In this document: positions 7,377 to 16,806 of the stretch, one piece after another
Layout: each line of letters starts with the position of its first letter
Position numbering within the stretch: position 1 is the first letter of the stretch
DNA from: M3007 sp041392625
GTDB lineage: Bacteria; Bacteroidota; Bacteroidia; Chitinophagales; Saprospiraceae
Assembly: GCA_041392625.1 (NCBI GenBank)
Contig: JAWKLR010000002.1
Location: forward strand, 1-64,000
Length of the DNA stretch: 64,000 nt
Direction: 5' to 3'
Program-made: the position numbers and the translations under genes
The notes under the pieces: generated by a model
Seen by the model: only the letters and a program-made list of their open reading frames with translations
Databases searched by the model: none
Told to the model about the DNA's origin: nothing

Positions 7377-10300
7377 ATGGCACAAAATACCAATCCGTTG
7401 ATAAAGGGCAGACTACTATCTGTTGTGTTAGCAATGGTATTTTATTTGCTTTCCGGCACAGCTCTGCCTGCACAAATGCAGGCGCCCAATTACCAGTTGA
7501 CTTACCTGGAGGGGCAAGAAAAAGGCCCCATAGAAGGCTCAATAGAAAATATATTTCGGGACACCCTTGGATACATCTGGACAATTACCTCTTTTGGAAA
7601 ATTAATGCGATATGATGGCCTTCGATTCGAATACATTCAAGCATCCTATGGTACGGTGGAAAATGTATTTTCCGGCATCAACCCTTTTCCCAAAACCGCT
7701 ATAGACCAGGACGGAAAAATTTGGTTTTCGTATTGTGACAGAGGGGTTTTCCGGTTCAACCCTTACGACTATTCAATAAACTATTATCATGATTTTGTGC
7801 CTGATGATGGAGAAAAAAAAGAAGAAACCATTTCAGGAATCGTGTGCGATCAAAACGGCACAATTTGGGTCAGCACAACAAAGTCCATCTCGAAATATTC
7901 CTATGCGGCGGATTCATTTAGTCTGGTGTACACAGGCCAGCAGTCTGACCGATTGACGCTTACGTGTAAAGGCGGAAACCGATATGTTGTATTTCTGGAA
8001 AAACGCGCGAACGAACTGAATCTGAAAAAACTGGATTGTGAAACGGGAAAAGTTACTCCATTCCATTCGATGTCATTTTACAAAAACATCAGCACCTTAT
8101 GGATTTGGAATGGAGCAGGTAATTATGTCTGGGAGGCTCCCGCAACAGTGGGTATTGTAAAATATTATCTTGATGATACCACTTATAAAGTCCTTTGTCC
8201 TGTCGACAATAAATACGGAATTGACGTAAAAAATGTCCACCTGATTTGGGAGGAAGATGATGGAACAGTCTGGGTAGGAGAGCGGGGAGTTGGAATCCAT
8301 ATTTTCCCTGCTAATCAGGATACCGTTTTGAAAGTTGCTTTTGAAAACATTGAGCAGCATGAAATTAGCTTTTCCACAATCATACCGGGAGAAAATGGCA
8401 CGTATTGGATTGCCATGCAGGCAGGACTTTGGAAGGTAAAAAAGGAATCAAATCCATTTTATAAAATTTATTACAAAGAGCAATTTAATCCGCCTGGTGA
8501 TCGCGACTACTACTACGACAAGCCCCTGATCCAGATTGACAATAACACCTTGTTGCTGGGCACAACAAATGGCCCCTATTTATTTGATACACATACAAAA
8601 ACATATATTCAGGCAAGCACCCGATTCCCCGCTTTAGCCTATTTAAACAATGCCAACACTGGTTACTTTTTCAAAGATTCAAAAGAACGAATCTGGATCT
8701 GGCTAAATCAAATTAGAAAATCTGACCTTTCATCCTGGTTTTGTTATGAACTAGCGAATGATAAACTGACACCAATAGACCAATTCCCCGGCTATACTGA
8801 TATAGATTGGATTTCACTGAGGCAATCGTATCAGGTATTTGAAGATGAAAAAGGCAATCTGTATTTTTCTGACTACACCTCCCCTTTCTTGGTTAAGCTT
8901 GAATCCGGTACGGACAGCCTCTCCTATTTTGATTACGGAGGAAAGCACATAAACGGATATTTTTCTTTTTATGAAAAGGATCGTAAAAGCCTGTGGGTAA
9001 TCACCAACCGCATGGGTCTTTTCCTATACAACTGGGCGGAGCACACGAGTTCCCGTTTTTATTTCGACCCAGTTAATTCCCCAACGAGCCCGGATATGAA
9101 CAACGGAATCATCTTAAAAAGCAGAAAAGGCGGGTTTATTTATAAAACATTCAATGAGTTACTTGAATACGACTATAAAAATCAGCGCTTTTCTAAAAAG
9201 ATTTCAGGAATGAATGACTTCTCCTCTGATTTCGTTGAGGATCGAACTGGAACCTTTTGGTTGAATAGTGAGAAGGGTATACTGAAAATTGATTCCACCC
9301 TAAACAAGTACATTTATTTCAATGAAAAATCGGGCCTGATTCATAATAGCCTCCCCAATGGATCTCTTTTGCAGGATCAGTACGACTGGATTTACGCTTC
9401 TGACCTGGATGGAATTATTTATTTTCATCCGGACAGTGTAAAAACCAACACACAAATTCCGCCGGTCTATATATCCAACCTGAAACTTTTTAACCACAAC
9501 GTACTTCCCGGAGACAGCACCGGGATATTAACACAGTCAATTGCGATCACTCCTTCCATCACACTTCAATACCAGCAGAATGTACTCACCCTGGAGTACA
9601 TCGCATTGAATTATCAGGACTCCGATCAAAACGAATATGCGTATATGCTCGAAGGGTTCGATGAGCAGTGGCAATATGTAGGCAGTAAGCGGGAGGTAAG
9701 TTATACCAATCTTTCTCCGGGAACGTATACATTTCGGGTAAAGGGATCAAACAATCACGGAGTTTGGAATGAGCAAGGGGCCAGCCTGGAAATCACCGTT
9801 CTGCCCCCCTGGTACCGTACCTCACTGGCCTATCTGTGCTATGTATTGTTTGTGGCAGGAAGCATTTTTTTCTTGTATAAATTCCAATTAAACCGCCAAC
9901 TTGAAAAACAGGAATCCATCCGATTGCGGGAACTCAATGAGTTTAAATCCCAACTGTATACGGGAATCACCCACGAATTCCGAACTCCGCTTACGGTCAT
10001 TCTCGGAATGGCAGAACAGGCCGTTGGATTTTTTGAAAAAAGAGATGCCCAACGGTTTCAGAATGCAATCAAACTGGTAGAGCGCAACAGCCACCAGTTG
10101 CTTCATCTGGTTAATCAAATGCTCGATCTCGCGAGTCTGGATGCAGGCAAGATTCAGCCCGATTGGGAACAAGGCAATATTGTGGGTTTTATCCGATACA
10201 TCGTAGAATCATTTAACTCATATGCCGACAGCCGGGGTGTTTCACTGTCACAAAATCATGCGCAGACTGAATTGATAATGGATTTTGATTCCGACAAACT

Positions 10301-11468
10301 GCAAAAGATACTTTCCAATTTACTCACCAATGCAATTAAGTTCACGCCAAAGGGCGGATCGGTGGAACTAAAAAGTTCCTGCACTTCATCCCATTTTATT
10401 TTGCAGGTAAATGACACCGGAACAGGCATAGCACAGGATGATCTGCCGCTTATTTTTGACCGATTCTTCAGATCTGAAAACAATGAAAACTATTCGGAGG
10501 GCACCGGCATTGGCCTGGCTCTTACCAAAGAGCTCACTGTGCTACTCGGAGGAGCGATCCATGTGGAAAGCACGCCTGGAAAAGGGACCAACTTCTCCGT
10601 TTCACTCCCTATCCACAATACGGCACCAATAGTATCAAAAGTGCAAGATGCCCGGACACACTTTCCCGTGCAAACGGCTTCTATCTCCAAAGGAAAGGAG
10701 GGGGCTCCGATGTTGCTCATTGTGGAGGACAACGAAGAGGTTGCTGCTTACCTGGCTTCCTGCCTGGAAGACCAATACCAATTGCTGTATGCACGAAATG
10801 GTCAGGAGGGAATTGACCTCGCGCTTGAGCACATACCAGACTTCATTATTAGTGATGTGATGATGCCCAAAAAATCTGGCTTTGAGGTATGCCATACACT
10901 GAAGTCGGACGAACGAACGAGCCACATACCAATTGTACTTCTCACGGCGAAAGCCGATGAGTCTTCCCGGCACGATGGCCTGCAACAGGGAGCCGATGCC
11001 TACCTTACCAAGCCCTTTAATTCCAAAGAACTTCAGATTCGGATCGAGCAAATGATTGCTCTGAGAAAACGACTCCAGATCAAATATCAACACCGGGCTC
11101 AAAACCTCACAGACCTGCCGGAGGATGTTGCCAATGAAAACAATCCCCAAGAAGAAGCCTTTCTTCAGAAACTCCGGCTTGAGGTGGAGCAACTGCTGAA
11201 CCACCCCAATCTTGATGTGAGCCTTTTGTGCCGGAGCATGGGAATGAGCCGGACCCAATTGCACCGCAAACTCAGCGCAGTAGCAGCAATGTCGACTACC
11301 CAATTCATTCGGAATGTCCGTTATCAGAAAGCCAAACAACTCCTAAGAGAAACCGATCTCAGTATTGCTGAAATCGCATACGATGTTGGGTTTTCAGACC
11401 CGGCCTATTTCACCCGTATGTTTAAAAAAGAACTTGGACTCACACCCACCGAGTTTAGGGAGAAATAA
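7377..11468 (+). CDS. Hybrid two-component system regulator (HTCS): periplasmic propeller sensor, kinase, receiver and AraC output
   Basis: A single 1363-residue sensor-regulator. Order: signal peptide (about 10-32), periplasmic beta-propeller of Reg_prop repeats (about 35-690), Y_Y_Y domain (about 700-815, ending SYTNLSPGTYTFRVKGSN), one transmembrane helix near 818-838, and HisKA with H-box THEFRTPL near 865. Then come HATPase (NAIKFTPKGG, DTGTGIA, GTGIGLAL), receiver with phospho-acceptor Asp in ISDVMMP near 1159, and a C-terminal AraC-type helix-turn-helix (about 1278-1362). HTCS proteins usually sense an extracellular ligand and activate nearby genes. The ATG at 7377 is preferred to a TTG 45 nt upstream because it places the signal peptide normally. 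Just downstream lie two direct repeats and three secreted-protein genes, the likely regulon. Confidence 0.93.
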   Translation: MAQNTNPLIKGRLLSVVLAMVFYLLSGTALPAQMQAPNYQLTYLEGQEKGPIEGSIENIFRDTLGYIWTITSFGKLMRYDGLRFEYIQASYGTVENVFSGINPFPKTAIDQDGKIWFSYCDRGVFRFNPYDYSINYYHDFVPDDGEKKEETISGIVCDQNGTIWVSTTKSISKYSYAADSFSLVYTGQQSDRLTLTCKGGNRYVVFLEKRANELNLKKLDCETGKVTPFHSMSFYKNISTLWIWNGAGNYVWEAPATVGIVKYYLDDTTYKVLCPVDNKYGIDVKNVHLIWEEDDGTVWVGERGVGIHIFPANQDTVLKVAFENIEQHEISFSTIIPGENGTYWIAMQAGLWKVKKESNPFYKIYYKEQFNPPGDRDYYYDKPLIQIDNNTLLLGTTNGPYLFDTHTKTYIQASTRFPALAYLNNANTGYFFKDSKERIWIWLNQIRKSDLSSWFCYELANDKLTPIDQFPGYTDIDWISLRQSYQVFEDEKGNLYFSDYTSPFLVKLESGTDSLSYFDYGGKHINGYFSFYEKDRKSLWVITNRMGLFLYNWAEHTSSRFYFDPVNSPTSPDMNNGIILKSRKGGFIYKTFNELLEYDYKNQRFSKKISGMNDFSSDFVEDRTGTFWLNSEKGILKIDSTLNKYIYFNEKSGLIHNSLPNGSLLQDQYDWIYASDLDGIIYFHPDSVKTNTQIPPVYISNLKLFNHNVLPGDSTGILTQSIAITPSITLQYQQNVLTLEYIALNYQDSDQNEYAYMLEGFDEQWQYVGSKREVSYTNLSPGTYTFRVKGSNNHGVWNEQGASLEITVLPPWYRTSLAYLCYVLFVAGSIFFLYKFQLNRQLEKQESIRLRELNEFKSQLYTGITHEFRTPLTVILGMAEQAVGFFEKRDAQRFQNAIKLVERNSHQLLHLVNQMLDLASLDAGKIQPDWEQGNIVGFIRYIVESFNSYADSRGVSLSQNHAQTELIMDFDSDKLQKILSNLLTNAIKFTPKGGSVELKSSCTSSHFILQVNDTGTGIAQDDLPLIFDRFFRSENNENYSEGTGIGLALTKELTVLLGGAIHVESTPGKGTNFSVSLPIHNTAPIVSKVQDARTHFPVQTASISKGKEGAPMLLIVEDNEEVAAYLASCLEDQYQLLYARNGQEGIDLALEHIPDFIISDVMMPKKSGFEVCHTLKSDERTSHIPIVLLTAKADESSRHDGLQQGADAYLTKPFNSKELQIRIEQMIALRKRLQIKYQHRAQNLTDLPEDVANENNPQEEAFLQKLRLEVEQLLNHPNLDVSLLCRSMGMSRTQLHRKLSAVAAMSTTQFIRNVRYQKAKQLLRETDLSIAEIAYDVGFSDPAYFTRMFKKELGLTPTEFREK

Positions 11469-11509
11469 ACCCCTCGTAATTTATTGAATTTCAAATAGTT
11501 AAACCCAAG

Positions 11510-11542
11510 TGAAACATATGTCCAAGCATTTGGAACATATGT
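11510..11542 (+). promoter_or_regulatory. Tandem direct-repeat operator, probable HTCS/AraC binding site
   Basis: TGAAACATATGT (11510-11521) and TGGAACATATGT (11531-11542) agree at 11 of 12 positions and start exactly 21 bp apart, two helical turns, the spacing of AraC-family half-sites. They sit directly after the HTCS gene and 25 bp upstream of a TAnnTTTG element, where an activator would contact polymerase. Assignment to this HTCS is inference. Confidence 0.6.
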
Positions 11543-11567
11543 AAAACCCATTTTTTTCATCCACCCT

Positions 11568-11575
11568 TAGGTTTG
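11568..11575 (+). promoter_or_regulatory. -7 promoter element of the secreted-protein cluster
   Basis: TAGGTTTG matches TAnnTTTG and lies about 60 nt upstream of the first gene start at 11636. There is no good -33 TTTG, which fits an activator-dependent promoter served by the upstream direct repeat. Confidence 0.5.
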
Positions 11576-11635
11576 CATTACCAAATGGCAAATAGCGCTA
11601 ACGCCATTCCAATGTTAAACTAAAATTCACTAAGG

Positions 11636-11932
11636 ATGAAAGCACTTGGCAGCCTTTTCATATTGATCCTGATTACTTCGGGGCTCTACGAGTACAATAA
11701 ACCCAATCCAGTAAAAGCCTCCCCCAAAAACGCAAGTACAGTACAGCAGACACATACCTTCAACCAAGTGGTTTGTGGTTCACTCTGTGTGTATTGCCCT
11801 GGCTTATTTATGGCCGTAGCCCCATCCAATCCACTTTTAATAAGTACGCCATTCAATCAGGGAGCCGCTACGGTCCAACAGAATCGGCAAGCAGAGTTCT
11901 CATATTCTCCAAACGACCATACTCCTCAATAA
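11636..11932 (+). CDS. Small secreted protein with a Cys-rich motif
   Basis: A 98-residue protein with a probable N-terminal signal peptide (MKALGSLFILILITSGLYEY). The mature part carries a compact cysteine motif, VVCGSLCVYCPG (about 45-56), and is otherwise polar and low in predicted structure. No family is recognised. It is the first gene after the direct-repeat operator and probably shares a transcript with the serine hydrolase gene 22 bp downstream. Confidence 0.6.
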   Translation: MKALGSLFILILITSGLYEYNKPNPVKASPKNASTVQQTHTFNQVVCGSLCVYCPGLFMAVAPSNPLLISTPFNQGAATVQQNRQAEFSYSPNDHTPQ

Positions 11933-11954
11933 TTTAAACCAAATAAATTACATC

Positions 11955-13832
11955 ATGAAAGCAATATCCATCCTTGCGATCAGCCTCTTTGGCCTTTTTA
12001 TCCCAACAAGCACATACCAAACCATTCCCGATGCCGGCAGAAGCCACCCAGCTATTGAAGCGGACATCGACCGACTGGTTCGAGCATACATGGCAGATAA
12101 CGTGCCGGGCATGACGGTTTCCATTTCAAAAAATGGGCGCATGGTAATCAATAAAGCCTACGGATATTCCAATTACGAAAACAAATCCCCCATGCTGCCC
12201 TACCATCGCAGTCGAATTGGCAGCGTATCAAAGGTAGTTACCGCACTAGGCGTCATGAAAATGACCGAAGAGTTTCCCGGCTTTGATCTGCGCGATCGGG
12301 TCTATACTGAAGAGGGTCCACTGGCAGAACCCAAATTGGTAAGAGCCATCACCCGATGTGTCCAACGTTATCGCCCTGTGGTTGCTATGGCCATTGCGCA
12401 AAATGGAAACGTGTATACCTGGTACGCAGATAAAAAGTTGTACATCGGAACGGCAACTGATTTGGACGCACACCAGGAATCAAGTTTTTCGCTCCCTCCG
12501 GGAAAAACAGTGAATGACATCCGCGCAATTGCTATTTCGCCCAACTCAAATAAGGCCTTTACCTGGTACGACGACGGCAGTTTGAGTTCGGGCACTCCCA
12601 GTGACCTTGACAAATATTTTCACGAAACCAAACCCTACACCAAGTCCAATGGAGAAAAGGATAAGTTCAAAAAAGCGGACGGCAAAACCATGGATCAAAT
12701 TGTTGGGATTGCAATGGGAAAAAATGGCTCGCAAACCCGGACCTATACCTGGTACGATGACGGCACCGTGAGCATTGGCGATGCGCGCAACCTGGTAAAA
12801 TATGCCCAACCGGCACCCTACAGTACCAGCACAGGGGAAAGCCGATACGACATCCGGGGGATGGGCATGACTGCCGACAACCATGTATTTACCTGGTTCA
12901 GCGATAAAAAAATGATTGAGGGAACCTTTACTGATCTCGATAAGTTTCGCAGACCAGCCTCCTACACCCTTCCTCCGGGCAACATGCCGGGAATTTTAGA
13001 GCAAACTGCATGGCGGGTAAAAACCGAAGTACGTCATTTGCTCAGCCATACATCAGGCATAAAACGAAACTTTGGAGATGCCGATGCGGTACGAGCCATG
13101 TTCAACCTGGGACCGGATGCGCGGCTTACAGACCTACAGGTGCAAACCTATGTTTTGAGCACACAAAAGCTGTTGTTTGATCCGGGATCAAATTCTACAT
13201 ACTCAAATCGGGGCCTGGGATTTTGCAGCTATGTTGTTTCTAAAGTTTCCGGAAAACCGTACGGAGTTTATTTGAGAGATCAGGTTTTTAAGCCCCTAGG
13301 TCTGGACGAAAAAATCGTTCCTAACGATCACCAAATGGACCGGCAAGATTCCCGTTTCCATGGTAAATCGGGCAATCAAATCGTGGTTCTCCCCTGGGAA
13401 ACAGACCCAACCGGATACAGCCGCGTGCCTGCTGCCGGAGGTTGGGCGTCCTCGGCTGGTTCGCTCATTCAACTGTTGCTGGCTACCGACAAACTAACCA
13501 ACCACCCGGATATTCTCCGGCCAGAAACAATTGACCTGATGGAAACCAAACCATTTAGCAAAGGAAATGCTATAGGCTGGGGGCGGAGTTCCAATTCCAG
13601 AGGAGTTAAACTGAGTCACAACGGCTCCGTTACCGGAGGAAAAGCCTACATGGCAAAATACCTAAATGGCTTTACCTCAGCCGAAGGATACGATATGGGC
13701 AATATCAATGTTGCTGTCTGTGCAAATACAGATAAATGCAGCTTGGAGGACATGGAAAAACTGGCTTCAGACATCGCAAAAGTCGCTGCCCGCAACAACA
13801 TTCCGGTACAATTTGACCTGGTATCAAACTAA
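11955..13832 (+). CDS. Secreted serine hydrolase (beta-lactamase/PBP-like) with an inserted four-repeat module
   Basis: A 625-residue secreted protein (signal peptide about 1-20) of the class C beta-lactamase/penicillin-binding-like serine hydrolase fold. Catalytic marks: SVSK at 90-93 (SxxK), HLLSHTSGI at 361-369, YSN at 416-418, and a late HNGSVTGGKAY matching the HxG element. In ordinary members about 45 residues separate SxxK from the HLLSHTSG motif; here it is about 267. The extra stretch (about 120-350) holds four similar units with cores YTWYADKKLYIGTATDLD (154), FTWYDDGSLSSGTPSDLD (202), YTWYDDGTVSIGDARNL (264) and FTWFSDKKMIEGTFTDLD (312). These look like small propeller-blade or lectin-type repeats. 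The substrate is unknown; D-amino-acid peptides or esters are possible. Likely co-transcribed with its neighbours under HTCS control. Confidence 0.82.
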   Translation: MKAISILAISLFGLFIPTSTYQTIPDAGRSHPAIEADIDRLVRAYMADNVPGMTVSISKNGRMVINKAYGYSNYENKSPMLPYHRSRIGSVSKVVTALGVMKMTEEFPGFDLRDRVYTEEGPLAEPKLVRAITRCVQRYRPVVAMAIAQNGNVYTWYADKKLYIGTATDLDAHQESSFSLPPGKTVNDIRAIAISPNSNKAFTWYDDGSLSSGTPSDLDKYFHETKPYTKSNGEKDKFKKADGKTMDQIVGIAMGKNGSQTRTYTWYDDGTVSIGDARNLVKYAQPAPYSTSTGESRYDIRGMGMTADNHVFTWFSDKKMIEGTFTDLDKFRRPASYTLPPGNMPGILEQTAWRVKTEVRHLLSHTSGIKRNFGDADAVRAMFNLGPDARLTDLQVQTYVLSTQKLLFDPGSNSTYSNRGLGFCSYVVSKVSGKPYGVYLRDQVFKPLGLDEKIVPNDHQMDRQDSRFHGKSGNQIVVLPWETDPTGYSRVPAAGGWASSAGSLIQLLLATDKLTNHPDILRPETIDLMETKPFSKGNAIGWGRSSNSRGVKLSHNGSVTGGKAYMAKYLNGFTSAEGYDMGNINVAVCANTDKCSLEDMEKLASDIAKVAARNNIPVQFDLVSN

Positions 13833-13911
13833 GCAAAATCGATTCATAAAACCAAGATTCTGGCTCCGGTTACTGGCCGAATTCAAATACATCTATTAAA
13901 AAACACTCATC

Positions 13912-14967
13912 ATGAAAATCAAACATTCACTGGCAGGATTGGCTGCCCTTGCAATACTCATACTGTCTGCCGCCTGGACCACACACCATCCACTTAAGGT
14001 CAACGGACTGGAAGGCATCTATACAGATCAAAACAACACCATTTATTACCTGACCCAGGTCAATAATGAAGTACTTTTTGTTGGTGAAAACCCGGGACGG
14101 GGTTTTGCACATGTTTTTGCAGGCAAAATAAACGGAAACCAAATCACCGGCGAGTATCTTGACATACCAAAATACGGAACGAATGGACGCGGTGCCGCCA
14201 CCTTCGAACGCTCGAGTTCGACAAAATTAAAAGGGCTGAGCGGCTCGTTTAAAAACCTGATTCTAAGCAAAACAAATTTCCACGCAATCTCCAACCGGCT
14301 TCCTTTGCCCACAAACCCCAGTTGGAGTGGTAGCGGCACAGGAGATGTAACAGGAACCTGGAGATGCAACGATGGGGGCCGATACTATATCCGGCAAATG
14401 AATGAATGGATTGTATGGTTTGGAGAAAAAGAATTCAAACGAGGAGAACAGCCATTGTATGCCAACCTTGGAATAGGGAAGCGGTCCGGGCCTACGCTTT
14501 TCATGCAATTTTTTGATCTGCACAAAGGACAAACTCGGAACATGGGTAAAATCAACATCCATGTCACCGGCGCCAATGCCCTTGCTGCAATCGAAAGCAC
14601 CTTAAAGTGGACCAGAATAGAGGTCAAGCAAGCCAACAAACCAGCCGAACCCAATACAGTCAGGGTCAAACATGCAAAACCGCCTTCAAATCCACCACAA
14701 ACCAAACAGGATAACAGCAAGTTAATCGTATACTATAACGGTTATTCCTACAACAACAAGTTGTATATAAAAAACCTAAAGTCGGGGAATGTTCAGGCAC
14801 GCACTATAAAAAACGGCAAGGTTGAATTCAACCTAAGTCCTGATGGAGGAAAATACCATGTGTGTCGGGACGCAAACCCTCCTAAATCAGAGGAAAGCAA
14901 GCCCCGGTTGGTGAAACTAAGAGAAGTAACTGTCGGAAAAAAAGAAACTAAAACCATCCGCTTCTAA
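13912..14967 (+). CDS. Secreted protein with two copies of a G-Y/W beta module
   Basis: A 351-residue protein with signal peptide (MKIKHSLAGLAALAILILSA). Two related segments follow: one near 34-105 (GLEGIYTDQNNTIYYLTQ, then NEVLFVGENP) and one near 148-225 (VTGTWRCNDGGRYYIRQM, then EWIVWFGEKE). Both read as a turn-G-x-[YW] start, a YY[IL]xQ strand and a V[LW]FxGE strand, so an internal duplication of a small beta domain is likely. The C-terminal third is basic and Pro/Lys-rich and ends in a beta segment. No catalytic motif is visible; ligand binding is a guess. It is the last gene of the HTCS-linked cluster and is followed by a strong terminator. Confidence 0.62.
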   Translation: MKIKHSLAGLAALAILILSAAWTTHHPLKVNGLEGIYTDQNNTIYYLTQVNNEVLFVGENPGRGFAHVFAGKINGNQITGEYLDIPKYGTNGRGAATFERSSSTKLKGLSGSFKNLILSKTNFHAISNRLPLPTNPSWSGSGTGDVTGTWRCNDGGRYYIRQMNEWIVWFGEKEFKRGEQPLYANLGIGKRSGPTLFMQFFDLHKGQTRNMGKINIHVTGANALAAIESTLKWTRIEVKQANKPAEPNTVRVKHAKPPSNPPQTKQDNSKLIVYYNGYSYNNKLYIKNLKSGNVQARTIKNGKVEFNLSPDGGKYHVCRDANPPKSEESKPRLVKLREVTVGKKETKTIRF

Positions 14968-14972
14968 TGTAC

Positions 14973-15007
14973 AGGCCCCGGCTTTGGATATTCCAAAACC
15001 GGGGCCT
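14973..15007. terminator. Bidirectional hairpin terminator between convergent genes
   Basis: A perfect 9-bp GC-rich stem, AGGCCCCGG against CCGGGGCCT, with a 17-nt loop lies between the stops of the 351-residue protein and the downstream serine hydrolase. It could end transcription from both sides; T-tracts are weak. Confidence 0.65.
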
Positions 15008-15045
15008 AGTTAAATTTTACTAGCTAAGTAAAAGTTTTCCAACTC

Positions 15046-16560
15046 TTATTTTTTCACAAAATCCAATTTATAAAAATGGAAATCCGGAGAGGGGCAATCA
15101 ATTTTAAAACCACTCACTGCGTGTTTTTCATCAAAGTAAAAAGTAACGAGCGCAAAGGGCAAAAAAGTATCCGGGAAATCGAGTCGGTAGGTATCGTGGT
15201 GCCAATGGCTCATGGTGCCAAAAAGGGTTTTCCGGGCAGGCTCTAAAACAAGTTGCAGGGCTCCATCCTCCAGGCTTACCGTAGCATCACCGTAGCTCGG
15301 ATCGGAGTAAACTCCAGCCAGCTCTTCGGCTGCTTTTGTGGGTTGGGTTCCTTCAATCCGGGCATCTACCCGGGCTTGATGCTGTTTTTCTTTAAATGCT
15401 TCATAGCGTTTCTTGTTCTCGGCAGAATCCTCGATCCAGGTGCTGGGAGGCACATCCCGACCGCTTTCGCGCAGGTAATGGTCAATTACCGTCCATTTCA
15501 ATGCATCGTTTACAAACGGCTCTTCTCCGTTGTTTAGACTTACAAATGCCAGATCAAGTTCGGGCACAATACACATTTTGCTGATATAACCCGGCATACC
15601 ACCGGAGTGCTCTATGACTTTTACGCCTTTGTAATCCGACAGAAACCAGCCCATTCCATAGGCATAAAAATGGGTGCCCATTGCCTGCTTGCTCCTGGAA
15701 ACACCCAGCAGGGTTTTCGCAGAAAATACTTCGTTGATGGTGGACGGTGCGAGCAGGGCTTCGTCGCCAACCTTCCCCTCGTTCAGGTACATTTGTGCCC
15801 ATTTTGCCAGGTCTTCCACATTGGAATAAATCGAGGCTGCGGGCTTGACTCCATTGAAATCGTAGCGGCCAATGGGTGTTCCGTGAATATGGCCATCAGT
15901 CAGGTTATCTCCGGGCTGCAATTCATCGTTGGAAGGGCGAGAGTCTTTCATTCCCAAGGGGTTGAACAGCTCCTGCTGGATGAAGTCGGACCAGGAGCGC
16001 CCATCTACGCGGGAAACCACTTCTCCGGCCAACATAAACATGAGGTTTTGATAACCAAAATCGCGGCGGAAGCCCTGTGGGATTTCCAAAAACTCCATGT
16101 GACTGATAATTTCTGCATCGGTATAGTCGGTGCCGTACCAGAGCAAATCACCATCGAAGGTAGCAAACCCGGAGCGGTGGGAGAGGAGGTCGGTCAGGTC
16201 AAGTTCCCGAGTGATGTAGGCATCTTTCAGTCGAAGTTCCGGGATGTATTGAATGGCCTTATCGGTCCACTTCAGTTTTTCATCTTCTACCAGCATACCA
16301 ACTGCCGCTGCTGTAAATGCCTTCGACACAGAAGCAATGCTAAACAGAGAACGGGTATCCAGTGACGTTTTTTTCTCGGCATTCTTATAGCCCATGGCTT
16401 TTTTATACACAATGCCATCGCTGTTTACCACAGCTACTGCAAGCCCAATCGGATCAAAGGCATCAAAGGCTTTTTGGACTTCAGCATCAAAATTGACGGA
16501 TTGAGCCTGGACAGTGAGGTGAAGAAAAAAGCCACTTAAAAGAACTAGAAAAATGCGCAT
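15046..16560 (-). CDS. Secreted serine hydrolase (beta-lactamase family) with DUF3471-like C-terminal domain
   Basis: A 504-residue secreted protein (signal peptide about 1-19, cleavage after VQA). SVSK in FSIASVSKAFT near 75-82 is the SxxK motif; LLSHRSGF follows about 70 residues later, the normal spacing, and YQN in FGYQNLMFM supplies the YxN motif. HSGGMPGY near 318 matches the HxG element. Residues from about 400 (AEELAGVYSDPSYG onward) form a beta-rich tail like DUF3471 lipocalin-type domains often fused to these hydrolases. The ordinary spacing makes it a useful comparison for the insertion-bearing paralogue at 11955. Substrate unknown. Confidence 0.85.
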   Translation of the reverse strand: MRIFLVLLSGFFLHLTVQAQSVNFDAEVQKAFDAFDPIGLAVAVVNSDGIVYKKAMGYKNAEKKTSLDTRSLFSIASVSKAFTAAAVGMLVEDEKLKWTDKAIQYIPELRLKDAYITRELDLTDLLSHRSGFATFDGDLLWYGTDYTDAEIISHMEFLEIPQGFRRDFGYQNLMFMLAGEVVSRVDGRSWSDFIQQELFNPLGMKDSRPSNDELQPGDNLTDGHIHGTPIGRYDFNGVKPAASIYSNVEDLAKWAQMYLNEGKVGDEALLAPSTINEVFSAKTLLGVSRSKQAMGTHFYAYGMGWFLSDYKGVKVIEHSGGMPGYISKMCIVPELDLAFVSLNNGEEPFVNDALKWTVIDHYLRESGRDVPPSTWIEDSAENKKRYEAFKEKQHQARVDARIEGTQPTKAAEELAGVYSDPSYGDATVSLEDGALQLVLEPARKTLFGTMSHWHHDTYRLDFPDTFLPFALVTFYFDEKHAVSGFKIDCPSPDFHFYKLDFVKK

Positions 16561-16740
16561 GGGTACTTTTTAAATTGATAAAACCTGGAATGACCAATCG
16601 ACCTGAACACAAGCTGCATGGAACAAATGCAGGGCGCTTGATTCGGTAAAAATCAGGATTTTTTTTCGGAAAACCGGGTAAATCGAAAGCCTACTTGGAC
16701 GAAGAGTGGGCTTTAAAGCCTATTGGGCGGAGAATTGGAG

Positions 16741-16772
16741 TAAAAAAAGCCCCACAGCAAATGCTGCGGGGC
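16741..16772 (-). terminator. Rho-independent terminator of the giant HYR gene
   Basis: On the reverse strand a GCCCCGCAGCA / TGCTGTGGGGC hairpin (16749-16772) is followed at once by seven Ts (16742-16748). It begins 35 bp after the stop codon at 16807. Confidence 0.8.
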
Positions 16773-16806
16773 CCGTGCTCGCTTCAATTTTACTATCAAA
16801 ATCGCA

